NCBI RefSeq assembly: GCF_003945595.2
Contig: NW_024104421.1
Span: forward strand, 3,534,001 to 3,598,000
Length of the DNA stretch: 64,000 bases
DNA from: Pipra filicauda
Lineage: Eukaryota > Chordata > Aves > Passeriformes > Pipridae
Reading direction: 5' to 3'
The position numbers and the translations under genes were made by a program. This document shows positions 1 to 15,597 of the stretch, in pieces; position 1 is the stretch's first letter; every line of letters starts with the position of its first letter. The notes under the pieces are model-generated. The model did not search any database. It saw nothing but the letters and a program-made list of their open reading frames with translations, and was not told the DNA's origin.

Positions 1-3000
1 TCTCAAACATTTATTTCTTGAAACACAAGGTTTCAATCAACAGCCACCGGAGACTCTGGGGTCATGATCTTCCCCCTCAATGTTCTGCACAAAGGTCAGA
101 GACGTTTCCCCTCTGTGAGTGAAGCTGCCTTCCAAACACTTCGACTGCGGAATAAACAGCTTCTAACCCAGCTTGCAAAACTCTGTATTGTTTTCTACAA
201 AACCGACAAACTCTTGCTAAGATATTTCATACTCTCTGCAGACTCTTTACAAATTAAAGGCCTGTAAAATCTTGAACCTTTATTAAGTCTGTCAGCAACA
301 AGTAAGTTGAGAAGAACACCATATGTCAGTTTAAGAAGCCCATTGAGTGCCTACACTGTATTCCTCAGCTACCCAACCAGCTTGAAGTGCTTCTTACACC
401 TTGACATGCTAGTATATCCATACTGTGTTAGCACATACATATAACAAACACTCATGCTTGGCATTAGCTGGACTTGCATCAAAAGTAAAATATTGTGAGG
501 TTACAGGGAATCTGGAATATTTTCTGATGAAAGACAGAGCTTTAAAGAAGAAGCAAGTAAAATAATGCTTTGTAGCACCTGAAGCAATGAGGGAAAGCAC
601 GAAACAATGCCCTTAGGATGTATCTCAAATCCCGATTTGAATATTTCAAGGATTAATTGTTAGGGTCAAAAATGTTAATAAGTGCCACCAAAGGTCAGAA
701 CTAAAATGGAAGAGGTATGTTCTGCAGAACTTCAGAAAGTATTTTAAAAGAAGTTACATCTTACTGTGCATTTGATAAACATTCTTGTTTCTGCCACTAT
801 CACTATTTGACTGGGCTGCCTGGTGCCTGAACCCTAAAGAGCTGCCATGCTGCAAGTATCACAATAGATATTTCTTTCGCATCTACTGGCGATAAGTTAC
901 GACACTGAAATTTGTCCAGGAACGTATACCTGTTAATTTTGCCTTAGATGGATTCTATTAAAATGTGAAAATCTTGGCAAGGACGGGGGTTAGACTTGCC
1001 CAGTCTGGGTCCTTTTCCCACCCAGCCAACAGGGCAGACTTTTTAGTTCATTATCACCTCATCAGTGCTCCTGTCAGCTGCCAGCAGTGAGAACTGGACT
1101 AAGCCACTCACTAATTCCTGGCCCTCCCGCCTCCACCGAAGCAGCAGTAAATCCAGAACAGATGGATGCTCTTTAACCCTCTCAATCCAGACACTTACTT
1201 TAATCAGTCTAATCAACCCACTCAACTCAGAACAAGGAATGACTGACAAGATGCAGAATGATAGGGGGATTGCAGCTCAGATCCTTAACAGAAAACACCA
1301 CTATGCATCTCAGATACTCTGCTGATAAGGGAGGCAGCAGGCCAAAGGCTGTGGGACTCTCACATTAGGAGCAGGACAGACCTTCTATCAAAGAGGGAAA
1401 GCTGAAGGGGAACGGATTATAAAGTAAGGGCAAGTTTGTTAAACATTAAGATTTCATCACATTACCCAAGGTATGAATGAAGACCAGAAAGCAAGGGTGG
1501 CTTTTGGTTTTGCAACTAAAGTTGTAGTTCAGACCAATCTAACAGCTTACTGTCACAGTCATCTCCTTCCCAGAACACCAGACATAAGTTTCAAACCTTG
1601 CCTTGTGTTGTCTGAGACTTATTGATTGCCACCTCAGTGCACTAAGCCAGCAGAAAACTAACTTCAGAAAAATGTGAACATTTTATTGCTAGGTTAGTGT
1701 CCTGAATTAGTTCAGTGGAGTTCTGTGAGTGCCAGATACAGCATAAGGAGGAGCTGGGAGAGGGGAGCAGGACCAGATGGGTTGGTACCTCAGCCTGCTC
1801 TGCAGTCAGACCACAGCTCCTCATGTACCCAAGAATGTACATTCAGTCTTTGCCTGCAGATCGCAGAGCACAGCTTCACTCATACACTCAGGTAGAACCA
1901 GAAATTCCCTGAGAAGCTTAAAATGCTTCTTAAAGGGGATTTTACTGAATCATAATATCAAGAGTAACTCTTCTGTTTATTTTCACATTCATCTATTTCA
2001 ACAAGACCTAACAACTGGGTAGACAACAGCTGAGTACACTTTAAAGAGAACGACTACTTTTTTAGATTGTCTGCATGATTTTGTATTCCTGCTATAGAAG
2101 ACACAAACAAAGAAACAGCATTATAGTGCTCTGGCCTCTCAAATAGCTTTACATACTTATAGGCTTAAAGAAAACTTTCATTGAGTTATGAGAAAAATAT
2201 GCAAGAAAAAGTAGTTGTATATTCATTTTAGAGTTTGGAAACTTTATAAAGTGACTTGGCTAAGGTAAAATTACACACCCAGAAAAAATTACAAATGCCA
2301 TTCGGAACAACTACTTTCAGTCTTGCCATTCTGTAGCATCTGACTTATAAAAACGGAAAGACAAACAGGAACAAAGTCAAAGAGTAGTAACAAAATGATA
2401 GTGCATCTGCAAAACCAAAGTGTAAGCTTGGGAAAAATTCTGAAGTGGTGGCTCTGATTAGCACATGGTATAAATTTAGGAGCATCAATGCAGCTTAATC
2501 ATTCTCCTCTCAACCAGGTTATTTTAACTTCAGAAGTCTTACTTGTGTGATTGCAGCTTCTCTCTTTTGTGCCTTTTCTAGATGCACATAAAATCTTGTA
2601 AGGAGCAAGATAATAAAGAAGAGAAATGAAAGTCAATTAGCATCTTGCCCTGTATCATGTAAACAATACCTCCTGTTTACCCCAGGACCTACACAGAACC
2701 AGTTCCCTGAACCCAGGAAAGGTTGATAAGCATGATACGAAAAATAAAGCTTTAAAAAAAAAATAGTTTTATCACTTGAAAATTATGCTTGATTAAACAG
2801 TATAAAAACCATCCTGTCCTTGCATCTTTGACAAGAAAAGTGTGCCCTTCTTTTAGCATTTTATATTTTCATTTATAAGCCATACACACAAATTTTAGGA
2901 CAAATCTCTCCAAATTTTTACATTTACATTTGTAACTGACAACTTTAACAGTTATAAATGAGGAATATATATAATAACAGCCTAATTATTAACTAACACA

Positions 3001-3964
3001 ATGCATTTAGTGCACATCTTCCTTCACAGAACTGGCTTTCCACTTCTCATTTGTTAAAATCTACAATTTTGCTCCTTAGATAACACAGACCAAAATTTGC
3101 AGGATTAGATGGTGGTATGGAATAACAGAACAGCCAGCCTTGTGTGAGCCAGAGAAAGACTGTTTTGGCAATTGGCCAATGAAACCAGAAGTCACTCCCA
3201 AACACCTTTTGAGAACAACTAAAAAGTTTAGTAATTATTGAAAAACTCATTCAAAGCCAGCTTTTACTTAAGGACGACAACAGTAACAGTCAAAAAGACA
3301 AAAACAGCTGAGTTTATTGTAACTGTGAAACAGTGGCAAAATATTTGTGCATGTGGTTGTTATAATTTTCTGAATTTTCAGTTAGAAGACAATCAAGGAC
3401 AGCAAAATTATCTAGCAAAACCAGGAAAAAAATATTAGAATTACATTAGGAATCTATTGCTCTTTGCTAAATAAAAACATACTTAAATTACATAAGGACA
3501 AAACATTGTTGTGGAGTTTTTTGTTGGGTTTTTTTCAAGTACATAATTCGGCCATGGAATGAACTATCAAAGACACTGCAGTATCCTCAAAGTAGACAGT
3601 GAAAGAGTTAGAAACTAGCAATGTTTTAGGAATAAATTATTCAATATGAAAAAGAAACAACTCATTATTAAGATCCTTTCAGCCTCAGTGATTATGACTA
3701 ACCTATGGTGTGGAATTGGCTCAACTGCAAGTGTTTTGGAACTAATCATTTCAATGCTTATAGGAAAGTACATGATCTGAAACGTCATGGAGACAATGAC
3801 TCCTAATCCCAACGAGCCTGGGAAGCACTGTGTTCCTGAATAAGAAGCAGAGGACCTTGACTGAGAATATGACTCTTTAGAGCCAGAAGTTCAACGTAAA
3901 CTATGAGGTCTTACAGCACAGAATGTATTTACAGTGTCAAATTTTGAGAGATAAGAAGTCATCT

Positions 3965-4027
3965 TGAAGTGATGCTGAATGTATGCTGAGTGATGCTGAA
4001 GTGACGCTGAGAAGTGATGCTGAGAAG
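3965..4027. repeat. Short degenerate minisatellite, GTGATGCTGA-like units
   Basis: There are five related units: GAAGTGATGCTGA, TGTATGCTGA, GTGATGCTGA, AGTGACGCTGA and GAAGTGATGCTGA. Unit length varies from about 10 to 14 bases and the first and last units are the same. There is no coding significance. Confidence 0.75.
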
Positions 4028-7000
4028 CTCCCTGACCAGACTGAAGGTTTGTCTCTCTGATGATGATGGGAATTGTGACGATTCAGTTGTTCTTGGTGCC
4101 TGCTCTGGAATTCCATTGCCCAAATAATGGTATCTAATGCCACATGAGCTGTCCTAGGATACAAAATACAGGAGGCCAGCAGTGTGACACAGAATATATG
4201 GAAGATCCACGCCTCTCTGAAAGAGGCACTTGGAAGCCCACTGGGATAATCTAGTGCACCAGAAGTGGCAATAGACTCCTAGGTTTAGACAACAGAGCTA
4301 TTCTCCTTGGAACCAACAACAAAGTCATCAACATGTGTCTCAGAGCTGGAAACGAGCTCCTTTCTTATCCAACATATATCCTGTGTGTAGAACGGTGGAA
4401 GTCTTAAAAAATGTTTCTCGGAGTCAAAGGTAAATCAGAGATCATCACTGGTAGGCAGAGATCAAGATTCTGAAGACAAACCAACCAAACAGAAGAAAAT
4501 GAAGACTTGAGAAACCAAGAAGATGAGAAAGAACCTAATTGTGTATCTCCTGGTCTCTGTCCTATTCAAAACAATCTTCTTTCATGAACAAGAAAATTAA
4601 TTTTAATATTTCCCTTTAAACAATATTTTAATAACTGCCCTTTATTAATTTGCAATGGAATATAAACTGTATTTATGGCCAAAAAAAATTACCTCATTTC
4701 CTAGCAAATGAACTCTTATATTACAGAGCAAGATACAGTTAAATGACTTGAGCATGGTCTATAAGTCACTCCACTACAAACAACCCAGATGATTTTTTCA
4801 TGCCATTTAAATTTTTCTGTGCTGAATTTCCCTTATCCCTAAATAAGATAAACACTTATTTTTTTTTCAGAGGAATATTTTGAAAATTAGCATGCTATTT
4901 GTAACTGCTTTAACATTCACAGGTGGAAAGTGTTATGTAATGTGAAGTATTATGATGAGAACTGAGGACTGGAGCATAAATTGAAACTACAGAAGGCTGC
5001 ATAATTAAAAAAAAAAATCTATTCCTAGAAGGATCTTAAGGTCATGTGGAGACAAGTTATTGTAACCCATTTGGATCAGCAAACTCCTCTTGTTCATTAA
5101 AGATGTAGGTGTGTATTTCCAAATCCCAGCAGACTGCCACCAACCTCAGCTGGAAGTTAGGTAATGAAATACTTCCACTAGGCTATCCTAACTCTTACCT
5201 CAAATCAAAACACACAGCTAAGACATAAAATAGAAAAATTTGCAGTGCATGAATTCCAAAGAGGAATGTGACCTTTCTTTGTGTTCCTTCAGTTAATATT
5301 TTAAAAAGACTTTTTCTAAGACCTGTAGGATTTCCTTGGGAATAGCACAACTGAAAAAGGCAGATTTTGCCCTTTACAGTTCGTGCTCCAGACCCACCGT
5401 ATCAGTACAGAAGATGGGAATGGAAGTTTAACTGAGAATCTGTGACTGTTGGTCATGAGGAGTCAAATTTTCCACCTTTACCAGGCAGGTATTTCCTGAT
5501 GATGGTCTGCTGATTTATACATAGCTGCTTCAAAACTGACTTGGCAGTGGGAACAGGGGGTAGAGCAACTCTGAAAGAAGAGCTGAGGGTTTTATCTCAC
5601 ACCTCAGACTATAATCTGACAGCTCTTAAACGAGTATTCCTACCTTGCAAATACATCAAATTTTCATTAAATCCCTAACCTGCTAAGAAACTTATAGAGC
5701 TTATCAGAGTCCACAGAAAATGAATTATACTTATTTAAAAAATAAAAATGACCCATACTCTAGGCAGAACAAAAAACACAAGTGATTCATGCCCGTTGCA
5801 CCCATGTGAGTTTTTGTACCAGAAGAATGTGTAACCAGAACTATGCTAAGGTAGGTGTACATTAAAAAGCACAAGACATAACTTTATGCAATTTACATAT
5901 TAATTCCACATTGCTATTTTAAGTTAGTAAAAAGAAAATGAAAGTACAATAGAGATCTATTAAAAAAGATAGTGCATCTCCCATATATGGGAATAAAGCT
6001 TTTATGGTTTTTGTACCACTGAGATGAAAATCATATGGTTGCCCAGTGCAATTTCTGTCCCTCTAAAATTAGTTTCGTTAAAGATCTACAAGTTCTGTTT
6101 CAGAAACAGGGAACAAAAGATGCATTTCTTACACTTAACTGTATGTAAGTTGCATTGAGATCATATTTGCCTATAAAATGAAACAAGAAATTCAGTATCT
6201 GTATAAATTATGTACTTTAGACAATGGGGATGTATCCATACATGTCACAAAGTTATGTGGAGCACCCTGTCTCCCCAAAACAAGGGCACAAAATGTATAG
6301 ATAAAGGCACTGTCAGCTGTAGTGTCTCTAGGCATCCCTGACTGTACTTCTCAACTTCCCACACAGAGGAAGTGCTACTCCCATGCTCCATGTTGCAAAG
6401 GAGGTGAAAGCTGCAGCAGTTGAGAGCACTGGAGTGAAGCCTTGGTGAGACATTGCTCAAAGGGGTTGTGCATGACCCCAGTGCATCGCTCTAGTCCACA
6501 GGCTTCTTCTGTTTGGGCCAAATGCCACACCGACACACTCTGCAGCTCAGCACCAAACACCTTTTCCATTCTCCAACAGTTTACTTGCATTTCTGTGTAA
6601 GTGCTGGTTTCTTCTGGCTCCAAAGACAGCCTCACCTGCAGGGTTTCATTTTTCTGTTCGACACCTTGCTGTTGATTTTCCCTTACTGCACAAAAGAACT
6701 TGCTCCAGTGCCTCTTTCACAACTGCTTCTTTGTAGTAAGTGAAAGTCTTAATAATAGTATTTTGATTGTAGAGTTGATTAATTTTGACTTTGTCTAATT
6801 TGTGACCTTTACTGAGATCTTTGGGGCTGGGAATTAGAGAGCAACACTGTACCACTGTACTTTGGACATAGGGGTTTGCCAACTTATTTCTTGCCTCATT
6901 TGTCATAAAACCTATGAAATTGCAGTCCAAAGCCAGTTTCGTATTTTTAAAGGCAGGGCAAAAATGTATTTGTTTTTCTTCTAAATTAACATCTCCTGGC

Positions 7001-8187
7001 TAAATTAATCTAGTTTTTCAAAGTCAAAACCAAAGCCCTCACTAACAGTGAGACTAGTGAGCAAGACAAATCCAAAGATCAGCTTAGAAAAAAGGAACAG
7101 ACTGGTTCTCTCCAATTACAGCACTAAAATGATAAGAAATGAATACTCAACTTTAGGTATAGACATAGCATTATAAAGAAAAAAATGAGGATGTAGAAAG
7201 GAACTGTATGGGAACATGACAGAAGACAGAAATAAATGAAGTATGTATCTTACATGTACAACATCTCCTATTAAACATTTGTGTCTCAGTTAAGATAACA
7301 AAAAATCTACAAACCAGTATCTTCAGTGATGTCAGGAATTAAAATCTGAAGTTCTGTGGCCGTGGATGAACGAGTCACTTCATGTTTTTCATTTCAGTTT
7401 ACTTCTTTGAGGAACAACAATAGCATTTCTCAATTTTTATAAAAAAGAAGGCTTTAAAATGTAAGATCCTTCAATGAAAAGAACTAGTTCTGCAAAGTAC
7501 TATTAATGACTGCATTATTTTTGAAGAAAATGTAGCTAGCTGAGTTCATAAAGCCTTTTTCCAGATCAGAAGATATCCTTCTCATTCTTTATAATCTAAC
7601 AAGACCTAACCCTTTCAGGTTTCCTGCCTACTGAGGGCTTGAAAGGCAGAAGAACATTGCAGCTACTTTGAATCAACAAATTGAATGATGTTTATTTCTT
7701 GCAATAAAGAAAAAGTTTCCTTTGCATGAAGAATACTCAACATGAATTACCTACAAAAGCAAAGTATCTCTTTAGAAACTGAATCTGCAAGCCAAAGATG
7801 GTATTAAGAGAGAAACAAGCCCACATTACACTTAGAACAAGCTCAAGCATATAATATATTTTTACAAGACACATTTTTGGTTCTTACAGATGTACATTAA
7901 GGAAAGTATATGACCTGTGCTGAAGAATCACAAAAACTTGCAAGATAACACACTCTCCATCCTCAACTTAATCTAAACTACCCCTAAAGCATGATCAACT
8001 GTATTTAAGGTATTTGTGATACATTTGTCTGTAAAAACTTCTCTAGAATCCCTCTTCACTTTATTGAGATAATTTTGAATTTTCACCTTGTTCTCCAAAA
8101 TGCCTGAACACTCACCATAGTATTTTGGCAATACATACCCTTTGGCTTTGGCTTGCCATCTGCTTCATTTAAGGACAATTTGAACAG

Positions 8188-8220
8188 CAGCAGAGCTGGG
8201 AGAGACCTCTAAGAACATCC
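8188..8220 (-). mobile_element. Possible CR1 scrap
   Basis: CAGAGCTGGGAGAGACCTCT followed by AAGAACATCCTGT resembles the CR1 motif 'GGAAGGGACCTCTAAGATCATC' just inside the 3' end, in reverse orientation. Nothing convincing extends the match on either side, so this may be an old remnant or chance. Confidence 0.35.
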
Positions 8221-11200
8221 TGTAACACAGGTTTCCATTTCAACAAGGAATTACTAATTATTCTTTTCCAGCTACTTGCTTATTCACTTTTCAGTGATTT
8301 AATTCGGAATATAATCCCTACTGTGTTGATGAGACAGTTCTGTGAGACAATTACAAAATCCTCCTGAGATCAAAACTACTGTTTTACCTGATTGATTTGT
8401 CATGACTTAGTCTCAACAAGTTCTCTGTTAACACTTAACTATTTTCTAAGCATTTATGAATAATATTTTTGACCATTTACTCCAATACCTTTCTAGTAAC
8501 TGCAAGTTGGCTGATGATCCCTGGCTACTCAAAGCTACTTGTAGTTGTCATCTCTTCATAACAGTATCAGTGGCCTTAAATCTTTATTCATGAAATTAAA
8601 CTAAATCATCAAACTAGTCGATTCTTAGGTTGTATAGCAAATACAAATTATATAATTCAGATTAATCTCATATGCAAAGCTTGATTCCTAGATTACATAC
8701 TGGAAATAAACTAGTGTGATCCTTTAGTTTTTCAACTCAACATCAATTTTAAAGCTGGAAAATGCCAAAGGACTGAAAAAGTGCTAGAGGTCTACAGAAA
8801 GCTATAGCCATATATTTAGTGCTTGAGGAAGGGCTATAAAAGGGGCTTTGGGGAACACCAAATATAACATTGGTCAAATGATTTTTCAGTCTTCCCTACA
8901 ATTCTATATGTACCAGCTCCTGCTACCAGGAACACAGTTCTCTTTATCCTGTAATCTGCATAAACTGGGGAGAAGTGACTTAATAGCTATGACAGCATCA
9001 CATCTTAAAGAAAGACACTTTTACAGTGCTTAATGTAATCTTTTAGGATTTCTAAGTAAACAATTCTGGTCATTTTTCATGTTTTTAACTCTGGTTCCAC
9101 GTGAGCAGTTGCACTGCATACAAGATATCATCAGACAAACCCAAACCAACAAGTCCCAAATCCTCTTGCGATGGAGTTTTTGCATAAATTCCACAGACTT
9201 GAAGATAGTTTTTTATTTTGCCTAAAAGAACTCAAAAGTATTGTTTGGAGAGGGTGGAAAACAAAAATAGATAAAATTAATATTTCTATACGGTATAAAG
9301 ACAAAGAGTGTAGGGAATGCCATAACTTGACTAACTTTTTCCAATTTTTCTTACCCAATTCCCACTTGTCCTTCAGGATAGTAGGGAAGCAATTACTTGC
9401 TTCAGAGGTTATTCCTGTGATTAAAGCAAATTGACCTGACTTTCAAAAGAGGAATTTCTGTTCCACTCCAGAAAACAGACTGAAGTTAGTCTTTGCCTTA
9501 CCTACATCCTGCAAAGCTACAGTGTTATTTTAAAAACAATAAAAGAATGACTTGCATATGCAGTGGCCATATGAGCACATCTAACCTTTGAGATTTCCCT
9601 CCTTGTATTCTGAACTATGTTGACGATGTCCGGATGGGATTTACAATGGCTCAAAGCTACTATTGTTCACACTACATTAAATCCACAATATATGCAATGA
9701 GATACCATAATATTTTCACTTGCAACTTCTATTAACCCACAACTTGACTTTATTTAATGAAATATGTAGTGCTCACAGAGTTGATTTATATGCATTACTA
9801 CTTACAGTTCACGTTCATAAAAGAGGAAAAAGCACCCTGAGGAACTCATGGTTCTTTTGACTTTAACAGAAAGTAAAAAGTGCCTGATTTGGTTTAGCTC
9901 AGTAACACCCCTGGAAGCCCCAGAATCTTATAGCTGGATTAGGGATGGCGACAGGAATCACTGATGCAGCTGAAACAGCCAGCAATAGGCAATGCACTAT
10001 TGCTATGAACCCTGAGCCAAAATATGGCTGCATATTTTAAAACAAAAATCACAGTCATATTTATGCTTCCTGCATATAAGAAGTATATACAAACAATTAA
10101 AATGGCCTGGAAATCTACTTTTGTCAAGTGTTGTTCTAGAAATGTGGACTGGAGGATTCATAATTCCAAGGGAAAAATACACAGATTTTCTTGAATGGAT
10201 CAAGTTTTACTTCTGACAGAACTTCTGAGTGTATTTAGTTATACAAAGTAAAGGCATACAGAATTAGCTAGCAGAAGACAGTATATTGGTGCCCTTAGAG
10301 CTATCTTACAAGCACACTGTCCTATATACTAGTCAAAATAAAACCATTGCTCTTTATTCCTCTACCAGTTCAACACTGAGTTAACTGAGTAATTAGATCT
10401 AGAAAAAACCCATAATTTTTCTTATTCTTTTAGATAAGATGATCTGCATGCAGGTTATGGTAAAAACAAACTTTTCCCAAACCAACACCCTTTGAGTAGT
10501 AAAGAACATGAAGAAATTTTATCTTGTGCTGCACCTGCTCTCTAAGACTGTTTGCAGTAAGGAACTAGCAAACTGAGAAAAGACAAGAAAGGTATTAATT
10601 CACTGGTGTCAGGAGTGTGTAAGCCTAAAAAAAATCATACATTTTAGTAGTCTGGGTATATATGCCAAGATCTCTATTGATGATATTTTTCATGGCAATT
10701 TCTGTGAGAATGCTGCAATCTATTAAAAGAAAAGAAAAACATGACAAAACCTCTGCATTCTTAACACTGAGTCTACATGCTATATTTTTCACATTCTCAC
10801 TTGAAAGAGGTCTAATTTCCTTTCACCATCTAGAAAACTAGGCTACCAAAGGGATCACTTACACTTAAATCAGTCCTTGGAAAACATATCCAGAAAAAAA
10901 AAAATCTCCTATGTAAAGGCATGGAAACAAGAGCATAGTGTAGCTAAATTATCCAGGAGTTAATGACTGGACCTCGTGTTCCCAACTCCTCCCTACAACA
11001 TCAATAGACTTAGAAATTACAGAGTGGAGCAAACTGCTTTAACACCACCTGGTGTACTTTTCAGCAGTTGGTCTTGCTTCCAGGCCTGTCATGGCTCATT
11101 AAGATAGTATAGTACTTTCTCTCTGCAAGACTGTTCTCAGGGACCACAGAATTTGAGATAAAATGAGATATGGAGGTTTTATCACAAGACAGAACAGGAC

Positions 11201-14200
11201 TGTGACATATCATGCCAAGGTTTTAGTATCTGAGAAAGCTACAGAAGAAAACGTTTTTCAAGGCAGGTGAAGAGTAACAACAAACCAGTTATAAAAGATA
11301 AATATAACTTCCCAATACTTAAAGAATCAGAGTAAACCACAACAACCTAATTCTGTGCGTGCTCATATGGGGCACTTTATTTACATAGGTTTTGCTAAAG
11401 GTTCATGTCTTTGCTTTGCAGTTTCATCTTTCTGTGAAACTTCGAGATTCAAGTTCAACAGTTCTCTCACCTATGTGAATCATTTGATCGACCAGTTTAG
11501 TGCTGTTGACTGAAAATGGATTAAACTTTTCTGCTTATTTCCCTGATTCAGGCTCTCTACTATCAGTTGCACTGAAAATGAAATGTCAGGCTGTCTCTAA
11601 TGCTGCCATAACACTCTCGTCCCAGAGCACTCAAAGGCTCACTGACAAAGGCAGGAGGACAGAAGGGATAATTCCTTCCTGACAGAAAGGCTTCATTCCT
11701 TAATTGCCAAGAGAAAAAAAGTGCAAAGGAGATTACGCTTTCTCTCACATTTTCACCTGAATTAAAAAAAATAATAGCAGAAGACACCAAATTTGAGAGT
11801 TAACCAAGATCTACATTTATGAAAAGCCTAATGTTTCATTACAGTGAAAACTGAGGAGTTAGGAAAAAAAAATAAAAATTATGGTCTTTAAATAAACTTT
11901 AACCTTAGAAGACACACAACATCTACATGCTGTATTTCAGCTTTCCTACTGGATTCTGTGAGAATTTGAGATTAACAGCAGTTCCAAGGTCAGTTTATTT
12001 CAAATTATTTAAGTGTGATGTCTGTATTGTTCCTTAATTAGAAATTTACTATTTCTAACATTTCAGACTAGTGCAACTGAAGTTTTTACAATTTAACTGG
12101 GTGACGATAGAGAATTAAAACAAATATATAATTAAATATCTTATGCTTGAAAATTAAAAAGGACAAAACAATGGCAGTAGGATATTAGTGTGTTCATTTT
12201 CACTGTGTGCCCTGCAAAAGACTTTTAAAAAAAGAAAACACCTAAACTAACAGAAGAAAAAAAGGGACTGACGCAGATGCACTTGTTCAGCTCTGTCCCA
12301 GACAGTGAATCCTATGGACATGGAGTGCCCCCTGTGGGACCTCAGCTTATTTAATTTCACCCGAAGTAATTACAGGAGATGTTTTGGTACCACTGCTGCA
12401 ATCACGTGATGGCCTGATACACCAAGTGACCACAGACCTTGTAAGTCCAGTTCAGTATGACAAAGAGCTTGTGTTGGGCCTAGAAAGCCATACCTTGCAG
12501 ATGCAAGGTTAACATGTTACTGCTTTGTGGCACTGACAACAAATGCAGTGATTTCCAACCACAGAGACAACTGTTCATAGTTGTTATAGAACATACATGC
12601 ACTTCTGCAACCAGGAATCACTTTTGCTCTGGAGAACTGTTGTTAAACCATATACATAAACCACAACCTCTTTAATGACAAAAAAAAAATTCTTTAATTT
12701 CCAAGAAGACAACTGCTGATGAGCTGACAAGTTATTGTTGGATGGTCATTGATACTTTTTTTTTTCTGGTTCTGTTCACCATGGGTGCGTGCAACCTGAA
12801 ATATTTTTGTTTGGTTAAACTGTTTGCAGGGTTTGAAATTACTTCACACCTCATCTTGGATCAACTGAAATGACTTTTCTGGCAAATAAACTGTGTCAAT
12901 TAATCAGTTTCTTTTGGACTAGTTTCAATTTCAACTTCATACTCGTACCTCCAGACAATGCTGCTTTATTGCTGAGGAGATGAACTTTTCAGAAGATAAA
13001 CAACCTCAGCTTCCACTGACTTAATTTCAGTTGTGAGTGTTCGAGTGTGTGTGTTTGTATTTTTCTCATCTGATAGCCAGAAAATGAACACGTGGACTTA
13101 TCAACCATCTACCAGATACTTGTAAGTCATATCATGCAAGAAAACTGTAGCAGAGATACGGGTGAACAGTCTTCCTGCATAGCACTGCCTAGGTGGGCAT
13201 CTTATTTTTATTAGTAGCCCTCCTGTAGCTCTCAGCAGGCCTTCCAAGTCCGAGATGAAAAAAGGGAGGCATACAATAAACAGCCTCATTAAGCTACACA
13301 GGCCTGGTTCATCTCTGATCGCCGCCTACACTCTGTATCAAACGAAACACTATCTGTGGGATGAATTCATGTAATTAGAAACTACTGTGATAAATATTCA
13401 GAAAACCACTCAAGTACAGTCACAAAAGAAATCAAACGATGTTTTCTGACAGCTTGGTTTTGAAACATGAATTATTTTCTATTATAACAATTTATTCATC
13501 TGTAATATCCTTGATTATTTTTCAAGAAACAAGAGGACAGTAAATTATTCTCAGACAAGTAATAATCTTTCTGTTGTGAGCCAGCAGGATGAAGGATTCA
13601 ACTCTGAAGCGCCAACTACATTATGTAAGTCTGCATACCTTGAATTATAGGGCTAGCAGCAATTGCAATTAGCAAGAGAAGGCATAATTCAGGAAAGGGC
13701 TGTTGGACAGTTTTCCAGGTCTGAAAGAACAGATTGAGAAATGCTCCAACTGGGACTTTTCAATCCTAAAGCAGATGATTAGGAAGAACCTTCTGGTCCT
13801 TCTGACCATAACAAAAGCCCTGTCTAGCAAAAAAAAAAATAAATAAATAAAAAATTCCCTCTCTCCATGCAGACACAGTGTCTGTTCCCCTTCCCTATAA
13901 GTGCAGTGTCCGCTGCTCCAGATTTGGCAATTGCATGAGTTCGGCCTCAGATTAGACTGTTTGTGCTCGGTTATTTTCACACACTGCCAAAATTTGCTGA
14001 CAACACCAGGAGAAAAAAAAAAGGAAAGGAAAACTGGTGATTTTCAACAGTTTATAACTCAGCTCAGCCTAAGCAGGTTTTTACGGGACAAAGAACAGAG
14101 ATTTCTCTGTAGACAGCACTTTATTCCTGCCTAATTTAAAAGATTTGCTGTGAATGATGGAAACATTAGAACTTCTTAAAGAAAACATAACAAAACAAAA

Positions 14201-14735
14201 ATCCTAGCAGTTCACTAGTATTTCTTTACAGTAGATCGGGTTTGGTGATATAAATAGAGACCATTATCTGCCTCTCCCATAATTATTTGCAATGAAGTTT
14301 TTTTAAAGGAAAATGAAAATATTAGACTTAAAGGAAGAGGGCTTCCAAATACATAGTATTTCTTTAAGGATTGAAATTTCTTGCTTGGAATAATTCACAC
14401 TTGAGCTATTCTAGTGCCACAGTATTCCCTAAGGAGTGTGAAATGATCTTCTCAGGGTTACAGAGTCAGTAGTAAACACAAGTTCTACTCTAAGAAACAG
14501 TATTTTAAACATATATTTTCACTAACATCATATCTAACAACTTCCCATCAAAACCCAAAGGTAACTTTCTGGAGTCCCCTTGTTGCTTTAACACTTTCTT
14601 TCAGTCCATATAGAATATCCTAAGGTTGCATTTCCTAAGCTATTTTTCTTGTCTGTTCCCCAGCCCCACTAGCTGACTGCAGGGCCCAGCCTTTTAGATC
14701 TGCTCCTCTATCAAATCTCAAATTTAATCAGTGCT

Positions 14736-14780
14736 GCACCTCAAACTTGAGCACCTCAAATTTGAGCACCTCAAACTTTT
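14736..14780. repeat. 15-bp tandem repeat, three copies
   Basis: GCACCTCAAACTTGA (14736-14750), GCACCTCAAATTTGA (14751-14765) and GCACCTCAAACTTTT (14766-14780) are head to tail with only one to three differences. This is simple intronic expansion. Confidence 0.85.
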
Positions 14781-15597
14781 CCCAGTAAAGCATGCCCTAA
14801 AACCTGGGAAATAAAACTGTATCTTTGAACACTATCTGTACAATAGCTATTGTTTTTTGTTAAGAACACTAAAAGCAGCTAATTGCCTCACAAAATTGAC
14901 CACTCATTCAATTACTGTTATTTTTTTGAGCTGAAATAGTAGGAAATACTTTAACAACATGAGAAACTTTTTGGGAAACTAGAAAACAAGAATGGTTTTC
15001 ATAAAAGGCATAGGCTGGGAAAGCAGGGCAATGAAGAATATACTGGAGTTTCTGTATATAAAAATAAGATATTTAATTGACTGGGAGTCCTCAGTAGAGA
15101 CTTGTTTGCAACAGAGCCTCATGGTGAGGCTGAGTTTTTGAAGTTTGGATGCCTTTGGCAGCTTTATTGAACTTTAAGACAGACCAGCTATGACTAAAAC
15201 ACGCTCAGCTAGTTAACTATACAAACATAATGTTTTTTCCATCTTTCTCTCCATGTGCTGACAGCATTACCATTCTCTCCAGCATTCTTCTTCCTTCTGA
15301 GGTACAATGGATCTACCAGTTCATGCAGTTCCTGATACTACATTTCAGTACAACGACTTTCCAACAATAACTTACACAGCTAAGAGAGGTCATCATTTAG
15401 AAGTGAGTAGTTATATTAAAGGATCTACACAATTCCAAATACATTTCAGGATATACTGTACACTACGTGTATATTTTAATGAGAAGGTTTGGCAGAGCAG
15501 TTTGGCAGAAGAAAATGCTGTCAAGTGATTGGATATGGGATACATCTCCAGTTGCTTTGGATTCCCACATCACCTTAAGAGCTATTCTTCCCACCCT

